This document shows positions 24,510 through 31,938 of a DNA stretch of 32,222 nt, piece after piece. Position numbers and translations under genes: made by a program. This DNA comes from Hyphomonadaceae bacterium UBA4763. GTDB taxonomy: Bacteria > Pseudomonadota > Alphaproteobacteria > Caulobacterales > Aquidulcibacteraceae. The DNA is taken from positions 2,632-34,853 of the forward strand of contig DHHV01000111.1 of the NCBI GenBank assembly GCA_002403455.1. The letters run 5' to 3'. Within the stretch, counting starts at the first letter, position 1, and each line of letters opens with the position of its first letter. The notes beneath the pieces are model-generated. The model did not search any database and had not been told where the DNA came from. It saw only the letters and a list, made by a program, of their open reading frames with translations.

Positions 24510-24725
24510 ATGCAACAGCCCGCTTCGCCCCCCGCCGACCCGCCTTTGGCGCGGACCCTGACCCCCGCCGCCGCCCGCGCGTTGGCCGAAGCCGAAGCGC
24601 GCCGCGCCGCGGCGAACAACGCTTCACCGGACGACGCCCATCCGGCCGAAATCGACGGCCCCAAAGGCCCCGAACCCACCCGTTATGGCGATTGGGAGCG
24701 CAAAGGCATCGCCAGCGATTTTTGA
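24510..24725 (+). CDS. DUF1674 protein, probable succinate dehydrogenase assembly factor
   Basis: 71 residues. The C-terminal block G-P-K-G-P-E-P-T-R-Y-G-D-W-E-R-K-G-I-A-S-D-F is the near-invariant DUF1674/SDHAF4 signature. In eukaryotes SDHAF4 binds flavinated SdhA before assembly of complex II; a like role in alphaproteobacteria is inferred. The N-terminal half is Ala/Pro-rich and probably disordered. ATG at 24510 is used; a GTG at 24501 would add three residues. No sdh genes are in the window. Confidence 0.88.
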   Translation: MQQPASPPADPPLARTLTPAAARALAEAEARRAAANNASPDDAHPAEIDGPKGPEPTRYGDWERKGIASDF

Positions 24726-24791
24726 CCGAAACGTCGCAAGCGCCAAAACCGCCTCTTGCTTGGCGCCGGCGGAGCGTTTTATTCTGTGCGG

Positions 24792-26003
24792 ATGCACAAA
24801 ATTCCTTTCGGCGATTCGCCGCGCCCCAGCTTTGTTCCGCCGCAGCGTTTGATCATGGGGCCGGGCCCCTCGCCCGCGCATCCGCGCGTGCTGGCGGCGA
24901 TGGCGCAGCCGACCTTGAGCCATCTCGACCCGGCCTTTCAGGGCCTGATGGACGTCGTCAAAGCCGGCTTGCGCGCCGTCTTCGCTACCCGCAATGACGT
25001 GACCTTTCCGGTCTCTGGCCCCGGATCGGCCGCCATGGAAATGGCGCTGGCGATGACATTGAGCCCCGGGGATATCGCCGTCATCGGCCGTAATGGCGTG
25101 TTTGGCGCGCGCATGGTGGAAATGGCCAAGCGCTTGGGCGCCGATGTGCGCATCGTTGACGCGCCTTGGGGCGAGGCGCTCGACCCCGACGCTGTCGCCG
25201 CCGCCTTGCGCGCCGCCGGCCCGGTGAAAGCGCTCGCTTTCGTGCATGCAGAAACCTCGACCGGGGCGCTGTCGGATGCGCAAACCCTGGCGGCGCTTGG
25301 CAAAGCCGCCGGCGCGCTGGTGATCGCCGATTGCGTGACCAGCCTGATCGGCTCGGAGCTGCGCATCGATGAGTGGGGAATCGACATCGCTTTTTCCGGT
25401 TCGCAAAAATGCCTGTCAGGCCCGGCCGGGATTTCGCCCTTGACCGTCTCGCCGACCGGGATCGCCGCGATCAAGGCGCGCAGGACCAAGCCCGCCTCGT
25501 GGTTTTTCGATCTGGAAGAGATCCTTGCTTATTGGAGCGCCGGCGATGGCGCGCGCGTCTACCATCACACCGCGCCGATCCAGTCGATCTATGGCCTTGC
25601 CGAAGCCTTGGCCTTGCTGACCGAAGAGGGGATCGAGGCGGCGCGCGCCCGCCATCGCGCCTGCGGGGCGGCGCTGAAAGCGGGCCTGACGGCCATGGGG
25701 CTCGACATGCCGGTGCAGCCGGGGGCCGCCATGGCGCAGCTGACGCCGGTCCGCCCGCCGGAGGGCTTGCGCGAAGAGGACATTCGCGCGCTGATGCTGT
25801 CGCGGCATGGGGTGGAGTTTGGGGCGGGGCTTGGGCCGCTAAAGGGGCGGATTTTCCGCATCGGCCTGATGGGTTATGGCGCGCAAGGCGCGCATGTCAC
25901 GCAAGGGCTGGAGGCGCTCGACGAAGTGCTGACCCATCTGGGGCGCGGCGCGCAAGGAGCGGGCGCGGCTGCGGCTTCGCGGGCGCTTGACGCGGCGGCC
26001 TGA
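24792..26003 (+). CDS. Alanine-glyoxylate / serine-type aminotransferase (class V PLP)
   Basis: 403 residues. A class V aminotransferase of the alanine-glyoxylate / serine-glyoxylate / serine-pyruvate group. Signatures: M-G-P-G-P-S near 22, P-V-S-G-P-G-S-A-A-M-E near 73 (PLP phosphate region), H-A-E-T-S-T-G near 152, the PLP-pairing Asp180 in A-D-C-V-T-S-L, and the Schiff-base Lys206 in S-G-S-Q-K-C-L-S-G-P. Y-H-H-T-A-P near 255 and the C-terminal R-I-G-L-M-G are also typical. It would interconvert glyoxylate and amino acids in the cytoplasm; the exact donor cannot be read. The start ATG gives the family length. The last 20 residues are an Ala/Gly-rich tail. grxD follows 43 bp later. Confidence 0.9.
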   Translation: MHKIPFGDSPRPSFVPPQRLIMGPGPSPAHPRVLAAMAQPTLSHLDPAFQGLMDVVKAGLRAVFATRNDVTFPVSGPGSAAMEMALAMTLSPGDIAVIGRNGVFGARMVEMAKRLGADVRIVDAPWGEALDPDAVAAALRAAGPVKALAFVHAETSTGALSDAQTLAALGKAAGALVIADCVTSLIGSELRIDEWGIDIAFSGSQKCLSGPAGISPLTVSPTGIAAIKARRTKPASWFFDLEEILAYWSAGDGARVYHHTAPIQSIYGLAEALALLTEEGIEAARARHRACGAALKAGLTAMGLDMPVQPGAAMAQLTPVRPPEGLREEDIRALMLSRHGVEFGAGLGPLKGRIFRIGLMGYGAQGAHVTQGLEALDEVLTHLGRGAQGAGAAAASRALDAAA

Positions 26004-26046
26004 CATCCCCACGTGCTGAGGAAATTCACTGTTATCAGAGGCCCCG

Positions 26047-26385
26047 ATGTCCACCGCCGAACCGCAAGTTTTCGCTGAAATCCGCAAAACCCTCGCCGAT
26101 CATGATGTTGTACTGTTCATGAAAGGCACCAAGACGTTTCCGCAATGCGGGTTTTCGGCGACCGTTGCGCAAGTGCTGAAAGTCTGCGGCGTTGAGTTCA
26201 AGGACGTCAATGTGCTGGCCGACGCCGACATCCGCCAAGGCATCAAAGAATTCACCGATTGGCCGACCATCCCGCAGCTTTATGTCAAAGGCGAGTTTGT
26301 CGGCGGCGCCGATATCGTCCGCGAAATGTATGAAACCGGCGAATTGAAGACGCTGTTGCGCGACAAAGGCGTCGTCGCGGCGTAA
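26047..26385 (+). CDS. grxD: Monothiol CGFS glutaredoxin (GrxD)
   Basis: 112 residues. A CGFS-type monothiol glutaredoxin that binds a glutathione-bridged [2Fe-2S] cluster in a dimer, often with BolA, and takes part in iron-sulfur cluster delivery. Signatures: V-V-L-F-M-K-G-T-K near 21, F-P-Q-C-G-F-S at 31-37 with the single active Cys34, W-P-T-I-P-Q-L-Y-V near 78 (cis-Pro and glutathione contacts), and F-V-G-G-A-D-I near 88. AGAGG precedes the ATG. bolA, a common upstream neighbour, is not in this window. A GC-rich hairpin lies downstream at about 26432-26452 without a T-run. Confidence 0.95.
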   Translation: MSTAEPQVFAEIRKTLADHDVVLFMKGTKTFPQCGFSATVAQVLKVCGVEFKDVNVLADADIRQGIKEFTDWPTIPQLYVKGEFVGGADIVREMYETGELKTLLRDKGVVAA

Positions 26386-26509
26386 GGTTTGACCGGAGGA
26401 TAGTCAGGCCCCGAACTCTTTTTACTCCTAATCGGCCCAGCAGGGGCCGATGAGAGACCAGCTTAATTGTCCCGCCAGCTTGTTTTATCGAAACAAAACC
26501 GGCATGGTC

Positions 26510-26537
26510 ACGCAGCGTGAAGGGACGAACGCTGCGT
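26510..26537 (+). promoter_or_regulatory. Hairpin presenting the ribosome site of the DUF4164 gene
   Basis: A perfect 9-bp stem (26510-26518 with 26529-26537) has a 10-base loop that holds the Shine-Dalgarno-like AAGGGA. The first two bases of the GTG start at 26536 lie in the 3' strand of the stem. Folding would expose the ribosome site but hide the start codon, so this could tune translation. No known riboswitch or thermometer family is recognised. Confidence 0.45.
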
Positions 26538-26754
26538 GTCGATCAACGAAATTCGTTTGCAAGCTGAGCAATTGGACGACGCCTTGACGCGCCTCGAATT
26601 GCGAGTGGCGCAATTGCTTGCGCGTCAGCGCGAACGGCGCGAAGGCGGGGAGATGGTCCAAGACGAGGTGGATCATCAGGCGCGGGCCCAAGCGGCGTCT
26701 GCGGCGCTGGATGACGCCATCGCCGATATACGCGCCGCGATCGGGTCGGTATGA
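26536..26754 (+). CDS. DUF4164-like small coiled-coil protein
   Basis: 72 residues, almost wholly helical. Heptad-like Leu/Ala spacing runs through residues 5-35 (I-R-L-Q-A-E-Q-L-D-D-A-L-T-R-L-E-L-R-V-A-Q-L-L), then a charged middle and an Ala-rich end. Small proteins of this kind (DUF4164) often precede zapA in alphaproteobacteria, and a role near cell division is a guess from position. The GTG start has AAGGGA upstream, inside a hairpin loop. The stop overlaps the ATG of a 16-codon ORF that leads to zapA. Confidence 0.7.
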   Translation: MSINEIRLQAEQLDDALTRLELRVAQLLARQRERREGGEMVQDEVDHQARAQAASAALDDAIADIRAAIGSV

Positions 26755-26801
26755 GCGCGCGCGCCGCTCGGACAATCATGCAAAGGCGGGCGATCCGATG
26801 A
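26751..26801 (+). CDS. Candidate 16-residue coupling ORF between DUF4164 and zapA
   Basis: An ATG at 26751 overlaps the upstream stop as ATGA. The frame stays open for 16 codons, and its TGA (26799-26801) overlaps the zapA ATG as ATGA. The peptide would be basic (six Arg). The arrangement could pass terminating ribosomes from the first gene to zapA. It is too short for any family evidence and might be chance. Confidence 0.3.
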   Translation: MSARAARTIMQRRAIR

Positions 26802-27175
26802 CGGACTTGCAGCTAATTATTGGCGGGCGCCCCTATACGCTGCATTGCGCGCCTCACGAAGAAAGCGCCCTGCGCGCCGTGGCAGACCAGCTGCATGTGC
26901 GCTTGCAATTGGTCGCCTTGGACCGCGACGATTTGGGCGAGCGCGGGCGGTTCGTGCTGGCGGCGCTCGAGGGCCTCGCGGACCTTGCGGCGGCCGAGGC
27001 GGAAATCCAGCATTTGCGCCAGCGTTGCGCGGCGCTGGAACGGCTAGCGTCTGTCGCGATCGACAGCGCGATGGAGCGGATCGAAGCGCTGTCCGATCAG
27101 ATCGGCGCTGCGGACGATCCAATTTTGCCGGCGGTGGACATGTGTGCATCCACATCAACGCGCGCTACTCCCTAA
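26798..27175 (+). CDS. zapA: Cell division protein ZapA
   Basis: 125 residues. ZapA binds FtsZ protofilaments and helps bundle them at the division site. The N-terminal domain fits: L-Q-L-I-I-G-G-R-P-Y-T-L-H-C, then E-E-S-A-L-R-A-V-A-D-Q-L-H-V-R-L near 24-40, then a long helix suited to the dimer/tetramer coiled coil (residues 55-105, rich in Ala, Glu, Leu). The tail after 110 is probably disordered. The ATG at 26798 has AAGGCGGG upstream. The end overlaps the convergent esterase gene by 4 bp, which leaves no space for the 6S RNA gene often found after zapA. Confidence 0.85.
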   Translation: MTDLQLIIGGRPYTLHCAPHEESALRAVADQLHVRLQLVALDRDDLGERGRFVLAALEGLADLAAAEAEIQHLRQRCAALERLASVAIDSAMERIEALSDQIGAADDPILPAVDMCASTSTRATP

Positions 27176-28494
27176 CGCCGCGCCTTCGCCAACACTTCGC
27201 CGCCCAAAGAACGCGCCGTTGGAAAATGCGCTTCCAGGAATCGGAAAAACGCCGGCCAGTCTTCTTCGGTGACGCCATGGGTGCCGTTGCGGATCCAAAA
27301 GGCGAGGTCGTCGTCGGGCCGGTAATGCGACAACCGCGTGGCGGTCAGCCCCTCCGATCCCAACAAGGTCCAGGCCGGATGGGCGCCGATCGCGGCGCGG
27401 AAAGCCCCGGCCGGGTCTGACCACACATCACGCCGGGCATTGCCGAGCAAAACGGGCCGGGGCGCGGCGAGCGCCAACAGGAAATGCTGATCCACGGTCA
27501 GGGCCTCATCTCGGCCGTGGAATTTGGCGTAAGCCGCGGCGAACCAATGCGGATAGGCGCCGGTGACGTCCGCGATGCTCTCGCCCGGCTTGCCGCGATT
27601 GAGCGAAGCGCCGCCCGTGCCCGATTGGTGGGTGATGACGCCCGCGATCCGCCGGTCAAAGGCTGCCGCGACCATCGCCGCTTTGCCATAGCGCGAATGT
27701 CCCCAGGCGATCGCGGCGTTGGGATCGGCGCGGTCATGGCCGGTGAGCGCGTCGACGACGCGGCTATACATCCACCCCCAGGCCCCGATCGCGCCGAGCC
27801 GGCTTTCCGGCGGACCGGTATAACCGGCGCTCAGTGCGGCGAGCCGCTCCAATCCACGCGCGGCATTGTCCGCGATCGCCGCGGGCGGATAAAAGGTCGC
27901 CAGCGCATAACCGCGATCGAGGATTTCCTCAAAAGGCGGGCGGGCGATGTAGCGCCCGAAAATGAAGGAGGCCATGCCCTCGACGCAATCTAGCTTGGCG
28001 CCGTTGGGGGCCGGCAGACCGGGATGCTGCAGCACGCAATAATTCGGGGCGAAGGTCTCGGTGAGGATCACCGGGGCTTTTTCGCCCGCCGTCATGGTAT
28101 TGGGCGTCACCAGATAGACCTTGAACGCCAGCGGATTGGTCTGGTCGCCATAAGTGGCGCTGGCCTCGATCTCGAGAACTTCCAGCCGCCCGCGCCCGCC
28201 ATAGGCGTTCTCATCCAGAATTTGCCGTGATAAAACGCGCGTTGAGCTCGCCTCCGGGAGATAGCCGAACACATCGCGCTGAAACAAATCGCGAGCCCAA
28301 TCGGCGCGCGCTTGCCAGTCTTCGACCGAGGCGACCGCAGGCAAATCGCCGATCGCGGCGAACAAATCCGGGCGGGCGGCCTCGCCTTTGGTGCGATTGG
28401 GGGCGGTCGCCAGCAACCAGCGCGCATCGCCGCAGGCGGCCAACAACAAAACGCTCAACGCGGCAGCGCTGCGCATGATCAGGGAAGAAGTCAT
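27172..28494 (-). CDS. CE15-like glucuronoyl esterase family lipoprotein
   Basis: 440 residues. A signal sequence ends in L-L-A-A-C-G (Cys at 21), so this is a likely lipoprotein. The rest is an alpha/beta hydrolase like bacterial carbohydrate esterase family 15: G-A-W-G-W-M-Y-S-R-V-V-D near 237, the nucleophile motif G-H-S-R-Y-G-K at 265-271 with Ser267, H-Q-S-G-T-G-G-A near 289, G-K-P-G-E-S near 301 with a possible acid Glu, and the catalytic His in N-G-T-H-G-V-T-E-E-D-W near 403. CE15 enzymes cut ester bonds between glucuronic acid of xylan and lignin alcohols. No other carbohydrate enzymes lie nearby, so the natural substrate is open. ATG at 28494 is preferred; ATG at 28476 and GTG at 28524 are possible, and none has a clear ribosome site. 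Confidence 0.8.
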   Translation of the reverse strand: MTSSLIMRSAAALSVLLLAACGDARWLLATAPNRTKGEAARPDLFAAIGDLPAVASVEDWQARADWARDLFQRDVFGYLPEASSTRVLSRQILDENAYGGRGRLEVLEIEASATYGDQTNPLAFKVYLVTPNTMTAGEKAPVILTETFAPNYCVLQHPGLPAPNGAKLDCVEGMASFIFGRYIARPPFEEILDRGYALATFYPPAAIADNAARGLERLAALSAGYTGPPESRLGAIGAWGWMYSRVVDALTGHDRADPNAAIAWGHSRYGKAAMVAAAFDRRIAGVITHQSGTGGASLNRGKPGESIADVTGAYPHWFAAAYAKFHGRDEALTVDQHFLLALAAPRPVLLGNARRDVWSDPAGAFRAAIGAHPAWTLLGSEGLTATRLSHYRPDDDLAFWIRNGTHGVTEEDWPAFFRFLEAHFPTARSLGGEVLAKARR

Positions 28495-28731
28495 GGCGGC
28501 GCAATAGCCCAGAACGTTTTTCACGCGCCAGACGGGCGGCCCCTCATTTTCGCGTGTATCACGCGCTTGATTGGTTCAGTCCAGGTGAAGCAGTCCTATT
28601 CTCGCCAGATTAGGCGCGGCGCATTGGTCGGATCGTTTAGCGCGTCATGCCGACAACGCTTTGAAACAATCAAATTGACGCCCCTTTAGGGCTTTGCCCA
28701 TCATTGTTTAACGATCATTCTCTAATGAGGG

Positions 28732-28747
28732 GCTCTCCGAGGAGAGC
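28732..28747 (+). promoter_or_regulatory. Hairpin enclosing the ribosome site of the chemoreceptor gene
   Basis: A 6-bp stem (GCTCTC with GAGAGC) with a C-G-A-G tetraloop lies 4 to 19 bases before the ATG at 28751. The GGAG needed by the ribosome is within the loop edge and 3' strand, so folding would limit translation. The stem is short, so the effect may be small. Confidence 0.35.
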
Positions 28748-28750
28748 GCC

Positions 28751-30709
28751 ATGTTGAATTGGGTTCAGAGCCGTTTGTCGATGTTTGTGCGGATGATGAT
28801 CGTGTGCGCGATCACGGCCGCTGCCGGATTGGCTCCGCTTTATATGCTGTTGAACGACCGGTTCCGCGAAATTGGCTATGCGAAGGACGAGCGGGTCGGG
28901 ATCGCTTATCTTGGCGCTTTATGGCCGGTTTACCACGCCGCGCTGACGGGCGCCGAGCCGACGGCGGACCAAGCCGCCGATTTTGAATCGGCCGCCGCCA
29001 AATTCGACGCAAAGCTCAACGTCGCCGAAAAATCGGCCGAGTTTCGCCAAACGACGTCGACGGAAGACAAGGTCCAGTTCGGCGCCGATTTGATCGTGCA
29101 GGCTGCGGCTGGGGCGGGCCTGATCCTCGATTCCGAGCTGAAGACCTTTTACCTGATGCAGATGGTGCGCGATGATTTGCCGGGTTTGGCGCGCGTCGCC
29201 CGGCAATTGAGCAATTATGTCGGCGAGGCCGATGGCGCGGCGCTGTCCGCCGACCAAAAATTGGCGCTGACTTCGGCCTATGCCGAATACACCGAAACGA
29301 ATTTCGACCTCTCCGAAGCCGTCAACAATGTCGCTTTTGCCGATGAGGCGACAGGTCTGGCGTTAAAAGAGGCAGTCACCGCGTTGGAAGACGCAGGGTT
29401 CACCTTCGATGACGCCGCCTTTACGGCGGTGGATGACGCGTTGAATGCGGGCGCGGTGTCGAATGCCGGCGATTTGGTCGCGGCGCGCGATGAGATCCTC
29501 GCCAAAATCGACAGCTTGTGGATGACGTCCTACACCGAGATGGAAAAGGCGCTGTTACAGCGCGAGCAAGGCGCGGGCGCGGCGGTTGCGGCCGGCCTTG
29601 GCGCTGCGGGGCTGGCGTTGGCGCTCGCCATCTTGTTTGCCGTGATCATTGCGCGCGGCGGCTCGCGCCGGATCGCTGATCTCGTTGGCGCGATGCAGGC
29701 GCTGATCGCCGGCAAGCTGGCGACCGAGGTGCCGCACACCAAGGACACCAATGAAACCGGGCAGATCGCCCAATCGGTGCTGGTGTTCAAGCGCTCCCTG
29801 CTCGACCAACGTCGCTTGGAGGAAGAAGCCGCCAAGGCCAAGGCCGAAGCCGACGCGCAACGCCGCGCCGATCTCTTCGCGCTGGCCGACCATTTCGAGA
29901 AGACCGTCATGGAGACCGTGACGGCGGTGTCCTCGGCCGCCACGCAATTGGAGGCGACCTCCTCGGCTTTGGCCGACACCGCCAAGACGGTGGCGCGCGA
30001 ATCCGACGTGATGGCGAAAAGCGCCGATATCGCCTCGACCAATGTGCAAGTGGTGGCGAGCGCGGCGGAAGAAATGTCGGCCTCCTCGGGCGCCATCGCC
30101 CATCAGGTCGAGCAGGCCTCGCATGTCGCCCGCATGGCGGTGCAACGCTCGAGCGCGGCATCGAAGACCGTCAGCGCGTTGTCGGAATCGGCCTCGCGGA
30201 TCGGCGAAGTGGTGCAATTGATCTCGGCGATCGCCTCGAAGACCAATTTGCTGGCGCTGAACGCCACCATTGAGGCGGCGCGGGCGGGCGAGGCCGGGCG
30301 CGGCTTTGCGGTAGTTGCGGGCGAGGTCAAGAGCCTTGCCAACCAAACCGCGCAAGCGATCGACGAGATCGGGCGCCAGATTACCGGCGTGCAACAGGCG
30401 ACGACCGGCACGGTCGCGGCGATCGGCTCGATCAGCGAGACCATTGCTCAGATCGATGAGATTGCCGGCGCGATCGCCCGCACGATCGGCGAGCAATCGG
30501 CGGCAGTCTCGGAAATCTCGCAAAGCATGGCGACCATGGCTAATCAGACCCGCGAAGTCAGCGAGACGGTCGACACCGTGCGCAGCGGCGCGCGCGAGAC
30601 CGATGGCGGCGCCAGCGACAGCCTGAATGCAGCGCGCGAATTGGGCCGCAATGCCGACCGCTTGCGCGGCGCGGTGGGCGAGTTCCTGGCGCATGTGCGG
30701 GCGGCCTAG
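28751..30709 (+). CDS. Methyl-accepting chemotaxis protein
   Basis: 652 residues. A membrane chemoreceptor that passes ligand signals to CheA/CheW. The order is a first membrane helix at about 11-33, an acidic, mostly helical periplasmic sensor of about 240 residues, a second membrane helix at about 270-297, a HAMP linker, and a long signalling coiled coil. The hairpin tip is typical: I-S-A-I-A-S-K-T-N-L-L-A-L-N-A-T-I-E-A-A-R-A-G-E-A-G-R-G-F-x-V-V-A followed by E-V-K-S-L-A. The sensor is not similar to a named ligand domain that I can see. There is no C-terminal CheR-docking pentapeptide. Gln/Glu pairs suitable for methylation lie along the helices. No other che genes are in the window, so it is an orphan receptor. 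A terminator follows at once. Confidence 0.95.
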   Translation: MLNWVQSRLSMFVRMMIVCAITAAAGLAPLYMLLNDRFREIGYAKDERVGIAYLGALWPVYHAALTGAEPTADQAADFESAAAKFDAKLNVAEKSAEFRQTTSTEDKVQFGADLIVQAAAGAGLILDSELKTFYLMQMVRDDLPGLARVARQLSNYVGEADGAALSADQKLALTSAYAEYTETNFDLSEAVNNVAFADEATGLALKEAVTALEDAGFTFDDAAFTAVDDALNAGAVSNAGDLVAARDEILAKIDSLWMTSYTEMEKALLQREQGAGAAVAAGLGAAGLALALAILFAVIIARGGSRRIADLVGAMQALIAGKLATEVPHTKDTNETGQIAQSVLVFKRSLLDQRRLEEEAAKAKAEADAQRRADLFALADHFEKTVMETVTAVSSAATQLEATSSALADTAKTVARESDVMAKSADIASTNVQVVASAAEEMSASSGAIAHQVEQASHVARMAVQRSSAASKTVSALSESASRIGEVVQLISAIASKTNLLALNATIEAARAGEAGRGFAVVAGEVKSLANQTAQAIDEIGRQITGVQQATTGTVAAIGSISETIAQIDEIAGAIARTIGEQSAAVSEISQSMATMANQTREVSETVDTVRSGARETDGGASDSLNAARELGRNADRLRGAVGEFLAHVRAA

Positions 30710-30713
30710 AGCG

Positions 30714-30740
30714 CCGGGCGAAAAAGGGAACCCGGTTTTT
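30714..30740 (+). terminator. Probable intrinsic terminator of the chemoreceptor gene
   Basis: CCGGG at 30714-30718 pairs with CCCGG at 30731-30735, followed by five T residues, starting 5 bases after the stop codon. The stem is short with a 12-base loop; an alternative stem of CGAAAAA with TTTTTCG overlaps it. The position fits the end of the gene. Confidence 0.55.
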
Positions 30741-30762
30741 CGATCACCCGGCGCGACCACGC

Positions 30763-30806
30763 AAAAAAAAGAGCATGGGGCGATTTCGGTAAATCGCCCA
30801 ATGTTC
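30763..30806 (-). terminator. Intrinsic terminator of folA
   Basis: Read on the minus strand, a hairpin of 16 positions with 14 pairs (30771-30786 with 30791-30806) and a 4-base loop is followed by eight T residues (A-run at 30763-30770 on the plus strand). It begins 10 bases after the folA stop. This is a strong Rho-independent terminator. Confidence 0.88.
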
Positions 30807-30815
30807 TGATCAGGC

Positions 30816-31328
30816 TCACGCGCGCGTATAGCGCCAAAGACGAAAACGCGCTTCATCGCCCGGGCCTTGCGCCCAATCGGCGGTGAGGCTGGCGCGCCAA
30901 AGCGGCGGCAGCGGCGGGAAGAACGCATCGCCGGCGGGCGCGAGATCGACCTCGGTCAAGATGATCGCCTCGGCCTGGTCGAGCAGGCTCGCGTAGATTT
31001 GCGCCCCGCCGATGCAATAAACGGCGCGCGCGTGGGTGTGGGCGGCGCGGGCGCGGGCGGCGGCAAGGCCAGTCTCGAGGCTGGAAAAGCACCAGGCGCC
31101 GGAAGCGCGAAAGGCGCCGGCGCGGCTCAAGACGATATTGTCGCGCTGCGGCAAAGGCCGCTTGGGCAGGCTTTCCCAGGTGGCGCGGCCCATCAGCACC
31201 GGCGCGCCAAGGGTTTCTTGCTTGAACAGCTTGAGGTCGGAGGCGAGCCGCCAGGGCAGGCGCCCCGCAGCGCCGATCACCCGGTTGCGGCCCATGGCGA
31301 GGATCAAGATCAGCGGCGGCGCGGTCAT
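30816..31328 (-). CDS. folA: Dihydrofolate reductase
   Basis: 170 residues. It reduces dihydrofolate to tetrahydrofolate with NADPH. Signatures: I-L-A-M-G-R-N-R-V-I-G near 8, G-R-L-P-W-R-L-A-S-D-L-K-L-F-K near 21 with the acid Asp that protonates the substrate, P-V-L-M-G-R-A-T-W-E-S-L near 43, D-N-I-V-L-S-R near 64, and V-Y-C-I-G-G-A-Q-I-Y near 104 (NADPH loop). ATG at 31328 is chosen as it begins just before the first strand; an upstream start at 31355 is less likely. thyA, a frequent partner upstream, is absent; the pilin gene lies upstream, ending with its own terminator. Confidence 0.95.
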   Translation of the reverse strand: MTAPPLILILAMGRNRVIGAAGRLPWRLASDLKLFKQETLGAPVLMGRATWESLPKRPLPQRDNIVLSRAGAFRASGAWCFSSLETGLAAARARAAHTHARAVYCIGGAQIYASLLDQAEAIILTEVDLAPAGDAFFPPLPPLWRASLTADWAQGPGDEARFRLWRYTRA

Positions 31329-31411
31329 GGGCGCCTGGCTAGCGCGGAAGTGCAAGCTGGAGCAATGGGTTTAGGCAATCGGGTGACGCACCGCTTTGCG
31401 CCGTCGGCAAT

Positions 31412-31443
31412 AAAAAAGGCCCGGGGGATCGCCCCGGGCCTTT
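31412..31443 (-). terminator. Intrinsic terminator of the Flp pilin gene
   Basis: A perfect 12-bp GC-rich stem (31415-31426 with 31432-31443) with a 5-base loop, read on the minus strand, leads into six T residues. It lies 30 bases after the pilin stop codon. This strong terminator isolates the pilin as a single-gene transcript. Confidence 0.9.
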
Positions 31444-31472
31444 GGGTCTGGTTGCGCCATCGCGCCCGTGGA

Positions 31473-31640
31473 TTACGGGGTGGTGATGGTGCTGGCAACG
31501 TTGTTCAAACGGTCGCCCGCGGCGGTGCCGAGGGCGCCGGCGCCGGCGATCACCGCAACGGCGATCAAAGCGGCAATGAGGGCGTACTCGATCGCGGTCG
31601 CGCCCGACTTGTTCTTGAAAATATTGAGCAGTTTCTTCAT
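31473..31640 (-). CDS. Flp/Fap-type pilin subunit
   Basis: 55 residues. A Flp-family prepilin, the subunit of Tad pili used for surface adhesion. The leader M-K-K-L-L-N-I-F-K-N-K-S-G is followed by A-T-A-I-E-Y-A-L-I-A-A-L-I, so the prepilin peptidase should cut after the Gly at 13 and leave the usual Glu at position 4 or 5 and a Tyr next to it. A single hydrophobic helix (A-L-I-A-A-L-I-A-V-A-V-I-A-G-A) and a short polar tail complete it. AGGGG precedes the ATG. It has its own terminator and an AT-rich upstream region. The tad/cpa assembly genes are not in the window. Confidence 0.93.
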   Translation of the reverse strand: MKKLLNIFKNKSGATAIEYALIAALIAVAVIAGAGALGTAAGDRLNNVASTITTP

Positions 31641-31743
31641 GGTCAAACCCCTATCTACGACATGCCGACCGGGGTCATTCCCGATCACATGGTCACTTAA
31701 CCACGGAAATATTAAACAAACGTAAAGCGTAAAACTAGTATAG

Positions 31744-31758
31744 TTAATTTATAACTAA
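31744..31758. promoter_or_regulatory. CtrA-like site upstream of the pilin gene
   Basis: TTAA, seven bases, then CTAA, one base from the CtrA consensus TTAA-N7-TTAA. It lies within the most AT-rich stretch of the window (about 31700-31830), 104 to 118 bases upstream of the pilin start. A second half-site, TTAACCAC, is at 31697-31704. The same segment includes a 6-bp inverted repeat, TAGTTA and TAACTA (31741-31757). In Caulobacter CtrA activates pilA; use here is inferred. Confidence 0.35.
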
Positions 31759-31938
31759 AAACAAATGCTGGATTTCATTATTATATGTATCGATTTGTAA
31801 GCATAGAGATAGCAATAAATTTACGATGTTTGGCGCAAACGCGTTGTCGCTCGTTCGTTCGCGGTGGGGTTGGCTGGTTGCCGACGCCGTCATCGCTTGG
31901 TAAGCGCTGCCCCCCGTTCCGTTCGTCAAGGTCCCCTC

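Noticed and set aside
26386..26535. 6S RNA gene near zapA
   Set aside because: 6S RNA is often next to zapA, but this 150-bp gap lacks the long closing stem and central bubble. Downstream of zapA there is no space.
29555..30928. 457-codon minus-strand frame opposite the chemoreceptor
   Set aside because: It covers the conserved signalling domain of the chemoreceptor, and the translation is rich in Arg/Gly/His with no family features.
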